A DNA stretch of 64,000 nucleotides from Duganella guangzhouensis (GTDB taxonomy: Bacteria > Pseudomonadota > Gammaproteobacteria > Burkholderiales > Burkholderiaceae_D), in assembly GCF_009674535.1 (NCBI RefSeq), contig NZ_WKJK01000004.1, positions 372,001 through 436,000 on the forward strand, in the 5' to 3' direction. Shown here piece by piece: positions 55,063 through 63,392 of the stretch; position 1 is the stretch's first letter, and each line of letters begins with the position of its first letter. The position numbers and the translations under genes were made by a program. The notes under the pieces are model-generated. The model had not been told where the DNA came from, searched no databases, and saw only the letters and a list, made by a program, of their open reading frames with translations.

Positions 55063-57204
55063 TTACTCCTGTGGCGTCAGGGCGAGGGCGCCGCTGAAGT
55101 CGCCCATCGGTTTGGCGCCGCTGGCGGCCAGCGCTTTGTCGCGGGTCGTCAGGCCGGCCAGCACCGGCAGGTTGAAGCGGTGGGTGATGGCGCGCAGGAT
55201 CGAGGCGGAGTCATACTGGGTGTGGTCGACCGTGCCTTTTTTGACGAACGGCGAGACGATGATCGCCGGTACGCGCGTGCCCGGACCCCAACGGTCACCC
55301 TTCGGTGGCGCGGCGTGGTCGTAGAAGCCGCCGTTTTCGTCGTAGGTGACGATCACCAGCATGTTCTTCCACTGCGGGCTGGCTTTCAGCTTGGCGATGA
55401 CGTCGGCGATGTGGGCGTCGCCATCCGATACCGAGGCGTAGCCGGCGTGCTGGTTCAGGTTGCCCTGTGGTTTGTAGAACGCCACCGCCGGCAGCGTGCC
55501 GTTGGCCACGTCGGACACGAACTGGCTGTCGTAATCCTTCAGGTGGGCGGCGCGGTAGGCCGGGTACTTCACCGGGTCCATATTGGCGAAGTAGTTGAAC
55601 GGCTGATGGTGGAACTGGAAGTTAGGCGGATTGGCAAACGTGGTGCGCGAGGCCGAGGAGGCGTTGGCCAGCGAGCTGCTCCAGGCGCCGGCGTACCAGG
55701 CCCAGTCGATGCTCTTGGCCGTCAGCAGGTCGCCGATGTTGGTCTGGGTCTGCGGTGGCAGCGTGGTCGATTTGCTGGTGTCGGCGTACAGGCGGGTGCT
55801 GTCGGCCGATGCCGGCGCGTTCGAGCTCGGCTGGTACGGCGGCTGCATGGTGTTGACCGCGTAGAACATGCCGGTCGAGTCGGCCGGGGTGATGGCGCCG
55901 TCATTGGCGTACGATGGCGCGCCGTTCAGGGCGCTGCTCGGCGCGGTGGTCGATGGCGTCAGGCGCACGAAGTTGCCGTTGGCGTCGGTGTCGATCTTGG
56001 CGATCGAGCCGGAGGCCACCGAGGTGTCGGCGTTCGGGTATTGCGGCGCGCAGGCGCAGATCAGGTACTGGTGGGTCAGGAACGAGCCGCCGAAGGCGCC
56101 GATGAACAGGTTGTCGGCCAGCGCGTATTGCTTGGCGATGTCCCACATCTTCATCTTGCTGCCGTCGTAGTAGCCCATGGTCAGGCCGCCAGCGTCGGAG
56201 TAGGCCGCGAACTTGTCGTTCAGGCCGCCGTTGATTTGCATCTGGTTGTTGTAGAAGCGGTGCACCAGGTCGCGCGTGATCACCGATTGCGGAATCGCGA
56301 TGGCGCTGTTGGCGTCGTCGATCTGGAATGGCTTGTTGGCCAGGCCGGTCGATTGCGCCTGGGTGATCACCAGGCTTTGGCCGGCGGCGGTCATGCCGCC
56401 CCAGGTCGGTGGCAGTACCGACAGCGTGCTGCCGTCGACGTCTTTCTGCGCCACGTAGCTGCTGGACGAGGTCGGGTTCACGCCGGGTACGCCGTTGGCG
56501 CCGGGGAACAGGCCGTACAGGTTGTCGAAGCCGCGGTTTTCAGCGTAGATGACGACGATGTTTTTGATGTTGCCGAGCGCGGCGCCGGCGCTGACGGCGG
56601 CGGTGGTGTCGGCGGTGGTGCTGAGGCCGGCCGCAGTGGCGATCACGGCGGTGAAGATGTCGTTTTCGGCTTTCAGCTTGGTCTGGTCGTCGCCGCTGAC
56701 TTTGTTGATGTCGGCCAGCAGATTGGATTCGGACACGCCGATGCGGGCCGCCAGCTGGGTGCGCGCGGTGGCGAAGTTGCCGCCGTTGGCGTCCATGATG
56801 GCAGTCAGCTCGGTGCTGATGGCGTCGATGAAGCCGGTGTGGCCGTTCGGGGCGCGGAACACCAGTTTCTGCGTGACCTTGGTGCCGGCGTCGCCCAGCG
56901 CGTCGTGGCGGATGGCGTCGGTGCCGACCGTGACCAGCAGCGCGCCGCTGTTGGTGCCGGTGACCTTGAAGCTGCCGTCGGCGCCGGTGCGCACGGTGCC
57001 GGTGCTGGAATCGCAGGTGAATTTGGTGCTGCTGCTTTCCAGGCAGACCACGGCGTTTTCATAATAGCTGCCGACCACCTGGCCGGTCAGGGTGGGGACG
57101 CTGTCGTCGTGCGAGCTGCCGCAGGCGATCAGGCCGGCGCCGATGCCGGCTGCCGCCAATACCAGCGGCAGCGGACGCAATACCGTTTTCAGAGTATTTT
57201 TCAT
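55063..57204 (-). CDS. Phosphoesterase (phospholipase C/acid phosphatase family), lipoprotein
   Basis: The 713-residue product has a lipoprotein signal (GIGAGLIACGSS). Residues ~35-110 look like an Ig-like or carboxypeptidase-regulatory domain. A phosphoesterase family domain follows (IKNIVVIYAENRGFDNLYG, then FYDHAAPPKGDRWGPGTRVP and HTQYDSASILRAITHRF), shared with non-haemolytic phospholipase C and acid phosphatases. It probably frees phosphate from lipids or sugars outside the cytoplasm. It is divergent from the di-haem peroxidase gene. Confidence 0.9.
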   Translation of the reverse strand: MKNTLKTVLRPLPLVLAAAGIGAGLIACGSSHDDSVPTLTGQVVGSYYENAVVCLESSSTKFTCDSSTGTVRTGADGSFKVTGTNSGALLVTVGTDAIRHDALGDAGTKVTQKLVFRAPNGHTGFIDAISTELTAIMDANGGNFATARTQLAARIGVSESNLLADINKVSGDDQTKLKAENDIFTAVIATAAGLSTTADTTAAVSAGAALGNIKNIVVIYAENRGFDNLYGLFPGANGVPGVNPTSSSSYVAQKDVDGSTLSVLPPTWGGMTAAGQSLVITQAQSTGLANKPFQIDDANSAIAIPQSVITRDLVHRFYNNQMQINGGLNDKFAAYSDAGGLTMGYYDGSKMKMWDIAKQYALADNLFIGAFGGSFLTHQYLICACAPQYPNADTSVASGSIAKIDTDANGNFVRLTPSTTAPSSALNGAPSYANDGAITPADSTGMFYAVNTMQPPYQPSSNAPASADSTRLYADTSKSTTLPPQTQTNIGDLLTAKSIDWAWYAGAWSSSLANASSASRTTFANPPNFQFHHQPFNYFANMDPVKYPAYRAAHLKDYDSQFVSDVANGTLPAVAFYKPQGNLNQHAGYASVSDGDAHIADVIAKLKASPQWKNMLVIVTYDENGGFYDHAAPPKGDRWGPGTRVPAIIVSPFVKKGTVDHTQYDSASILRAITHRFNLPVLAGLTTRDKALAASGAKPMGDFSGALALTPQE

Positions 57205-57353
57205 TGTTCTGCCTAGAAGTGGGTGGGGTGAAAGCGGCTCATGCTAGGTAGTAAATATTTCAAGATGATGAAATGGAATGATTGCGAAAGTATCGTTTTG
57301 TATCAGCCTATGGCTGTCATGTAGCTGTCATGTCGGTTTGCTAGGCTGCGCGC

Positions 57354-58589
57354 ATGAAAATTATTTATACAGTTGTCGCCGCAACGCTGCTGGCCGCTTG
57401 CCAGCCATCCACGCCGCCCGCCGCCAGTGCTAGCGCCAAGGCCGCCGACCCGGTCCGCGCCGCCTACGCGCCACGTGCCGGCCGCCAGCCCACTGTGCCT
57501 GAGCTGACCGCGCTGGGCCGCGCCATGTTCAACGAGGTGTCGCTGTCGGCATCCGGCAAGCTGGCCTGCGCCAGTTGCCACAGCCCGGACAATGCCTACA
57601 GCCCCAACAACAAGCTGGCGGTGCAGCTGGGCGGCGCCGATGGCAAGACCGAGGGCACGCGCGCTGCGCCGTCGCTGCGCTATATCCAGAACGTGCCGGC
57701 CTTCACCGAGCACTATCACGATGACGATGGCGACGACAGTGTCGATGCCGGCCCGACCGGCGGCCACAACTGGGACGGCCGCACCCAGTCGGCGCATGAG
57801 CAGGCGCTGGGGCCGCTGTTGTCGGCGCGCGAGATGGGTAATCAGGACGAGGCGGCGGTGTTGGCGCGGCTGCAGGCCGGTCCGCTGGCGCCGCAGTTCC
57901 GCCAGGTGTTTGGCGCCGATATCTTCAGCCAGCCCAAGGCCGCGCTACAGGGCGCGCTGATGGCGCTGGAAGTATTCCAGGAAAGCCCGTCCGACTTCTA
58001 TCCGTACAGCAGCAAGTATGACGCCTTCCTGCGCAAGCAGACCACGCTGTCGGCGCAGGAGCTGCGCGGCATGAACCTGTTCAATGACGAAACCAAGGGC
58101 AATTGCGCGTCCTGCCACATCAGCCGCATTTCGCCGGGCGGGGTGTTCCCGCAGTTCACCGACTACGGCCTGATTAATATCGGCGTACCGCGCAACCGCA
58201 AGCTGGCGGTCAACGCCGATCCGGCGTATTACGATCTCGGCCTGTGCGGCCCGGACCGCACCGATCTCAAGGATCACAAGGAATATTGCGGCGCCTTCAA
58301 GACGCCATCGCTGCGCAACGTGGCGCTGCGCAAGGCCTATTTCCACAATGGCAGTTTCAGCAGCCTGGAGGAAGTGGTGCGCTTTTACGCCACCCGCGAC
58401 ACCGCGCCCAAGCAGTGGTATCAGGGCCGCAAGTTCGACGACCAGCCGGCCGGGCTGGATGGCAACGTCAATATGGAAGCGCCCTTCGGCGGCAAACCGG
58501 GCAGCAAGCCGCTGCTGAATGCGCGCGAAATCGCCGACATCGTGGTCTTCCTGCACACGCTGACTGACGGCTATCAAGTGAAAAATTAG
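57354..58589 (+). CDS. Di-haem cytochrome c peroxidase family protein (MauG-like), lipoprotein
   Basis: The 411-residue product has a lipoprotein signal (VAATLLAACQPS) and two haem c sites, CASCH at 72-76 and at 251-255. The first belongs to the peroxidase haem domain (ALGRAMFNEVSLSASGKLAC), the second to the electron-entry domain, with KTPSLRNVALRKAYFHNG nearby. Such enzymes reduce H2O2 or oxidise protein targets as MauG does. The MauG/CCP distinction cannot be made here. Confidence 0.9.
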   Translation: MKIIYTVVAATLLAACQPSTPPAASASAKAADPVRAAYAPRAGRQPTVPELTALGRAMFNEVSLSASGKLACASCHSPDNAYSPNNKLAVQLGGADGKTEGTRAAPSLRYIQNVPAFTEHYHDDDGDDSVDAGPTGGHNWDGRTQSAHEQALGPLLSAREMGNQDEAAVLARLQAGPLAPQFRQVFGADIFSQPKAALQGALMALEVFQESPSDFYPYSSKYDAFLRKQTTLSAQELRGMNLFNDETKGNCASCHISRISPGGVFPQFTDYGLINIGVPRNRKLAVNADPAYYDLGLCGPDRTDLKDHKEYCGAFKTPSLRNVALRKAYFHNGSFSSLEEVVRFYATRDTAPKQWYQGRKFDDQPAGLDGNVNMEAPFGGKPGSKPLLNAREIADIVVFLHTLTDGYQVKN

Positions 58590-58635
58590 CAAAAATGTCA
58601 TAGAATGCGGATTCCGTTGCTTTGAAGAATTGCCA

Positions 58636-61239
58636 ATGAAATCCAAGTTGATGATCGCCGCCGCAGTGGCGGCGCTGGCCGGCGCGGCGCTGACCTTGTA
58701 CCGTCACCAGCCACCCACCGCGCCGCTTGCCACGACGGCCGCCGCCGTGCCTGCCGTGCAACCCGAGTTGCAGGCGTTGCTGGCCAACTACCGCAAGATC
58801 ATCGTGCTGCTGGCCGATGAGAAAACGCTGAGCGATAGCGAGCGCAAGGCCGCCAATCAGGTTGGCCAGTCACTGTTCCATGAAAATCTGGAACGCCTGG
58901 CGCGCCTGCAGCCGCTGCTGGCGCAGACCCAGGCGCTGCCGCCGGCCCAGCGCGACGCCGCCGATGATGCGCTGCTGTCATATATCGAGTCCGCGCCCGG
59001 CCTGTACGACGCCGACCGGCTGGCCTTCCGCGAAGTGCTGCTGGCGCTGCAAAAGCTGGCAGCCGCCGACCAGACGCTGCCGGCCATCAAGCTGCACAAG
59101 CGCGTCAGCGAAGACCTGGCGGCGCTGGAGGATATCGAGAAGCAGTACGACAAGGAGATCAGCGACATCTTCGCGCGCTTCGAGGCGCGCGCCATCACGC
59201 CCAAGCGCGAAAAATGGGATGACTACATCGCCCATCTGCGCAAGCTGTACAGCCTCGAGCAGATTATGAAGGACTACGGCGTGATCATGCCGTATCCGCA
59301 GCCGCAGGCCGCCGCCGCGCCGGCCAACAAGGAAATCTTCGGCAACGCGCTGCCGCCGAAAACCGTGGTGCTGACCTTTGACGACGGTCCGCATGGCACT
59401 TATACCGAAGAAATCGCCGCCATCCTCAAGCAATACAATGTGCCGGGCGTGTTCTTTGAAGTCGGCCAGAACGTCGGCCGCTACAAGGACGAGAGCAAGC
59501 GCCTGATTGACGCCGGCCATGCGGTGGGCAATCACAGCTACAGCCACGCGTTGCTGTCGAAACAGAGCGGCGACAAGCTGTACGGCGAAATCGCCAATGC
59601 CGATAGCGCGCTGAAGGCGGCCGATGCGCGCCGTTCGCCGCTGTTCCGCTTCCCGTATGGCGCACACAACGCCGAAGGGCTGGCCATCCTGAGCCAGCTG
59701 GGGCTGCGCTCGGTGATGTGGAATGTTGATTCGATGGACTGGGCCGATCCGGTGCCGAGTTCGATCGCCAACCGCGTGCTGAGCACGCTGGACAAGGAAA
59801 AGCGCGGCATCATCCTGTTCCATGACATCCACGACCGCAGCGTCAAGGCGCTGCCGATGGTGCTGGACAAGCTGATCGCCGACGGCTACAGCTTCGCCGG
59901 CTGGGATGGCCAGGACTTCAAGGTGATGCGCGGCGCACAGCCCGAGCCGGAAAAAATCGCCGTCAGCACCGGCTATGCCAACAGCTACGCGGTGGTGATC
60001 GGCATCAACGATTATCAGAAGTGGCCCAAACTGCAGTACGCGGTGCAGGACGCCAAGGCGATCCGCGAAACGTTGGTCAACCGCTTCGGCTTCGACAGCG
60101 AGCGCGTGTTCACGCTGAGCAATGGCGAAGCGACCCGCAACAACATCCTGGCGGTGTTCCACGATAAGCTGGCCGATGCCAGGCTGAAGAAGGATGACCG
60201 CATCTTCGTGTTCTTCGCCGGTCATGGCGCGACGCGGCAACTGTCATCCGGCCGCAACCTCGGCTACATCATCCCGGCCGACTCCGATCCGCAGCAAGTC
60301 AGCGTCGACGCGATCCCGATGACCGATTTACAGAACATTGCCGAAAGTCTGAACGCCAAGCACGTGCTGTTCGTCATGGACGCCTGCTACAGCGGCCTGG
60401 GCCTGACGCGCGGCGGCGGCAGCAACGCCTTCCTGCGCGACAACGCCCGTCGCATCGGCCGCCAGATGCTGACCGCCGGCGGCGCCGACCAGATGGTGGC
60501 TGATGGCGGACCGGGCGGGCATTCCGTGTTCACCTGGACCCTGCTGCAGGCGCTGAACGGCAAGGCCGACCTCAATGGCGACGGCCTGATCACCGCCACC
60601 GAACTGGCGGCGTATGTGGCGCCGGCGGTGTCCAGCGTGTCGCAGCAGACGCCGGCGTTTGGCAGCCTGCCGGGCTCCGAGGGCGGCGAATTCGTGTTCC
60701 AGCTGCCGGCCGAGGCCGAGTTCCTCAACGCCCAGTCAACGCAGCTGGGCGCCGACGCGATCGCCCTCAACAGCAAGCTCGACAGCGGCCGCAGCCAGCA
60801 AACCGACGGCAACACCGTCGTCATCAAAAACCTGCAGGGTGGCGAGCAGAAGATCGCCGCGCCGCAGCCGGTGGACGCCTCGGCGCGCCAGTTGGCGCAG
60901 CGCGCCAACGACAAGGGGCTACAGCTGTACAAGGAGAAGCAATACGCGGCGGCCGAAGCGGCGTTCACCGAAGCGCTGAAATACCGGCCCGATTTCGGGC
61001 TGGCGGCCAACAACCTCGGCTTCGTGTACTACAAACAAGAAAAATATGCCGAAGCGGCGCGGTGGTTCGAAAACACCATCCAGATCGACGCCTCGCGCGC
61101 GATCGCCTACCTGAACCTGGCCGACGCGCGGCAAAAGCTGAACGACAGCGACAAAGCCAAAAAAGCCTACGCCAGCTTCCTCGAACTGGCGCCCAACCAC
61201 CCCAGCGCCGGCTACGCCCGCGAACAGCTGAAAAAATAA
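58636..61239 (+). CDS. Polysaccharide deacetylase-caspase-TPR fusion protein
   Basis: The 867-residue product has an N-terminal membrane anchor (LMIAAAVAALAGAALTLY) and a helical region to ~residue 230. A NodB deacetylase domain follows (Asp249/Asp250 in TFDDGPHGTY, His300 and His304 in GNHSYSH, then FRFPYGAHN). Next is a caspase-like C14 domain with the dyad His530 (FFAGHG) and Cys584 (MDACYSG), an EF-hand-like loop at 645-656 (DLNGDGLITATE), and three TPR-like helical pairs from ~750. Both catalytic centres look intact. The combination in one chain is unusual. A TTG at 58630 would add two residues. Confidence 0.9.
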   Translation: MKSKLMIAAAVAALAGAALTLYRHQPPTAPLATTAAAVPAVQPELQALLANYRKIIVLLADEKTLSDSERKAANQVGQSLFHENLERLARLQPLLAQTQALPPAQRDAADDALLSYIESAPGLYDADRLAFREVLLALQKLAAADQTLPAIKLHKRVSEDLAALEDIEKQYDKEISDIFARFEARAITPKREKWDDYIAHLRKLYSLEQIMKDYGVIMPYPQPQAAAAPANKEIFGNALPPKTVVLTFDDGPHGTYTEEIAAILKQYNVPGVFFEVGQNVGRYKDESKRLIDAGHAVGNHSYSHALLSKQSGDKLYGEIANADSALKAADARRSPLFRFPYGAHNAEGLAILSQLGLRSVMWNVDSMDWADPVPSSIANRVLSTLDKEKRGIILFHDIHDRSVKALPMVLDKLIADGYSFAGWDGQDFKVMRGAQPEPEKIAVSTGYANSYAVVIGINDYQKWPKLQYAVQDAKAIRETLVNRFGFDSERVFTLSNGEATRNNILAVFHDKLADARLKKDDRIFVFFAGHGATRQLSSGRNLGYIIPADSDPQQVSVDAIPMTDLQNIAESLNAKHVLFVMDACYSGLGLTRGGGSNAFLRDNARRIGRQMLTAGGADQMVADGGPGGHSVFTWTLLQALNGKADLNGDGLITATELAAYVAPAVSSVSQQTPAFGSLPGSEGGEFVFQLPAEAEFLNAQSTQLGADAIALNSKLDSGRSQQTDGNTVVIKNLQGGEQKIAAPQPVDASARQLAQRANDKGLQLYKEKQYAAAEAAFTEALKYRPDFGLAANNLGFVYYKQEKYAEAARWFENTIQIDASRAIAYLNLADARQKLNDSDKAKKAYASFLELAPNHPSAGYAREQLKK

Positions 61240-61242
61240 CTC

Positions 61243-61333
61243 CGGGGTCAGGTCCATCATTTCTACACGAGCACAGCCGTTGCGGCAACGCCGCAACGGC
61301 TGTGCTCGTGTAGAAATGATGGACCTGACCCCG
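61243..61333. repeat. Family B long palindrome, copy 2
   Basis: Perfect 43-bp arms (61243-61285 and 61291-61333) around CAACG. The outer 27 bases equal those of copy 1, while the loop-proximal part differs but keeps full pairing. It fills the gap between the fusion-protein stop and the convergent DJ-1 gene stop. Confidence 0.95.
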
Positions 61334-61335
61334 TC

Positions 61336-61932
61336 TTAGGGGTATTCCATTTGGCGGGCGGTGGCGCTGGCCAGGGCGGGGCTGGCCAGACGGGATACCA
61401 GGTGCAGGCTCATGTCGATGCCGGCGGCGATGCCGCCGCTGGTGACGATGCGGCCGTTGTCGATCCAGCGGCGGTCGCCGCGTACCCGTACTTGCGGCCA
61501 GCCGGCTTGCAGCTCGGCCTGGTCTTCCCAGTGGGTGGTGGCTTCCTGCCCGTCCAGCAGGCCGGCTTCGGCCAGCAGCAGGGCGCCGGTGCAGACCGAG
61601 GCCACCAGTTCGCAGTCGCGCGCCATGCCGGCGATCCAGCTGATGACCTCGGGCCGCGCCAGCTCGGCGCCGACCACGCCGCCGGGGATGATCAGGACGT
61701 CGATCGGGCCGGCGTCGGCAAACACGGCTTCCGGACGCAATTCCAGCCCGGCACGGGCGCGCAGCGGGCCGCGCGCCGGGCCGGCGCCGATGGTGCGCAC
61801 GCGGAATGGCGCGGCGGCGTCCGGCGTCAGTTTGGCCGCCACCCGGGTGGCGCAGGTGAAGACCTCGTACGGTCCGGCGAAGTCCAGTACTTCGACGTTG
61901 TCAAATACGTAAATGCCTACGGTGCGCGTCAT
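61336..61932 (-). CDS. DJ-1/PfpI family protein
   Basis: The 198-residue product has the DJ-1 core: VGIYVFDNVEVLDFAGPYEV, DVLIIPGGVVGAEL, the nucleophile elbow ASVCTGALLLAEAGLLDG and EATTHW. Members near AraC-type GlxA regulators are isonitrile hydratase-like or act on reactive carbonyls; the role here is unknown. GGAGG precedes the ATG; the frame is open far upstream on this strand without support. It is divergent from the GlxA gene. Confidence 0.9.
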   Translation of the reverse strand: MTRTVGIYVFDNVEVLDFAGPYEVFTCATRVAAKLTPDAAAPFRVRTIGAGPARGPLRARAGLELRPEAVFADAGPIDVLIIPGGVVGAELARPEVISWIAGMARDCELVASVCTGALLLAEAGLLDGQEATTHWEDQAELQAGWPQVRVRGDRRWIDNGRIVTSGGIAAGIDMSLHLVSRLASPALASATARQMEYP

Positions 61933-62016
61933 GCCGGCCTCCTGATGTGGTGATGCTTGCATGCTGCCAGCGCTGTCGTTGACATAAATGACATTGATGG
62001 TGGAATATCTGCCATC

Positions 62017-62994
62017 ATGACGCCCATTTCTATCTGGCTGCTGGTCTATCCCGGCTTTCTGCTGCTGGACGCCACCGGTCCCGCCCAGGTGTTTTCCACC
62101 GCCAACGACGAGGCGCGCGACGCCGGCTTGCCCGAGCCCTATCAAATCCGCATGACTTCGGCCGATGGCGGCCTGGTGATGTCGACCGCCGGCGTGGCGC
62201 TGCAGACCGAGTCGCTGCCGCCGCCCTCCGCGCTGGACGGCGCGACGCTGATCGTGGCCGGCGGCCGCGGCCTGGAGCGCGACGCCAGCCCGGCGCTGGC
62301 GGCGCCGTTGCTGGAGTGGGTGGTCACTAGCGCCGCATGCGTTGCGCGCTGCTGCTCGGTATGTACCGGTGCCTTCGTGCTGGCGCGCGCCGGTCTGCTG
62401 GATGGCCGCCGCGCCGTCACCCACTGGCAGGATGTGGCGGCGCTGCGGGCCCAGCATCCGGCGGTGACGGTGCAGGAGGATGCGATCTATATCAAGGACG
62501 GTCATATATATAGTTCGGCCGGGATCGCGGCCGGCATGGATCTGGCGCTCAGCCTGGTCGAGGAGGATGGCGGCCGCGCCGCCGCGCTGGCGGTGGCCAA
62601 GCGGCTGGTGGTGTTTTTCAAGCGTCCCGGTGGTCAGCGCCAGTTCAGCTCGGAGCTGCTGGCGCAGGCCGATCCGCAGGGCTTGCACGGCCAGCTGACG
62701 GCCTGGCTGCGCGCCCGCCTGACCCGGCAACTGGATGTGGAGCAGATGGCGGCCGCGTTCGCGCTGTCGGTGCGCACCCTGCACCGTCGCCTGCGCCAGG
62801 AGGCCGGGGTGACGCCGGCGCAGCTGTTGCTGCGGCTGCGCATGGAGGCGGCTTGCGCGCTGCTGGAGCGGCCCGGCATGACGGTCAAGCGCGCCGCCCA
62901 GCAGAGCGGCTTCGGCAGCGAGTACAATCTGCGGCGCGCGCTGGTCGCGCAGCTGGGTGTGGCGCCCAGCGACTATCAATCGCGTTTTGGATGA
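62017..62994 (+). CDS. GlxA family transcriptional regulator
   Basis: The 325-residue product joins a DJ-1-like domain (LLVYPGFLLLDATGPAQVF, CSVCTGAFVLARAGLLDG) to an AraC-type double helix-turn-helix (MAAAFALSVRTLHRRLRQE, KRAAQQSGFGSEYNLRRALV). It probably regulates the divergent DJ-1 gene, with which it shares an 84-bp gap. The ATG at 62017 is the start; an upstream frame extension was not used. Confidence 0.9.
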   Translation: MTPISIWLLVYPGFLLLDATGPAQVFSTANDEARDAGLPEPYQIRMTSADGGLVMSTAGVALQTESLPPPSALDGATLIVAGGRGLERDASPALAAPLLEWVVTSAACVARCCSVCTGAFVLARAGLLDGRRAVTHWQDVAALRAQHPAVTVQEDAIYIKDGHIYSSAGIAAGMDLALSLVEEDGGRAAALAVAKRLVVFFKRPGGQRQFSSELLAQADPQGLHGQLTAWLRARLTRQLDVEQMAAAFALSVRTLHRRLRQEAGVTPAQLLLRLRMEAACALLERPGMTVKRAAQQSGFGSEYNLRRALVAQLGVAPSDYQSRFG

Positions 62995-63392
62995 GCACAG
63001 CTATGCAGGCAGTCGAAAAATGGTGGGCCCAAGTGTTGTTGCTGAACAGCGGGTTGGCGCTGGCCGTCAGCCTGGGCCTGCTGGGCGCGCCGTTGGCCGA
63101 GGGCGACGCCGGGCTGGTGTTTGGCGCCGCCATGCTGGGTTTTCTGGCGGCGGTGCTGGCGCTGGCGCTGCGCCGCCATCCGGCCGGGCTGTGGGGCGGC
63201 CTGGCGTATTACGCGGTGCAGGTGATCGCCTATACCCCGATCGGCGGTGGCGCCGGCTGGAGCGTCAGCGCCGGTCTCAGCATCGGATTGGTATTGCATT
63301 TCTCGCAAGCGATCGTGGTCGTCAACCTGCTGGCGCTGGTTTTCCTGGTTGGCACGATTGCCTTATTGATCAGACGCCGGCGCCACACCTGA
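62991..63392 (+). CDS. Four-helix membrane protein, hypothetical
   Basis: The 133-residue product starts at an ATG that overlaps the GlxA stop. It has four membrane helices (LLLNSGLALAVSLGLLGA, FGAAMLGFLAAVLALAL, WGGLAYYAVQVIAY, VVVNLLALVFLVGTIALL) and ends RRRRHT. Coupling to glxA suggests shared expression. No family recognised. Confidence 0.75.
   Translation: MSTAMQAVEKWWAQVLLLNSGLALAVSLGLLGAPLAEGDAGLVFGAAMLGFLAAVLALALRRHPAGLWGGLAYYAVQVIAYTPIGGGAGWSVSAGLSIGLVLHFSQAIVVVNLLALVFLVGTIALLIRRRRHT

Noticed and set aside
55036-57216. 726-codon frame on the plus strand opposite the phosphoesterase
   Set aside because: It is an antisense shadow rich in Val, Gly and Arg. The minus strand holds the lipoprotein signal and phosphoesterase motifs.
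8445-61333. The long palindromes as plain Rho-independent terminators
   Set aside because: No T tract follows on either strand, and their long arms, families and shared ends fit extragenic palindromic elements better. A terminator role is not excluded.
61979-62008. Promoter TTGACA before glxA
   Set aside because: A good -35 is present but no acceptable -10 lies at 16-18 bp, and the start codon would be too close.
61933-62979. Upstream extension of the DJ-1 gene frame on the minus strand
   Set aside because: It runs opposite the glxA gene, and the start at 61932 has a good ribosome site and the family N-terminus.
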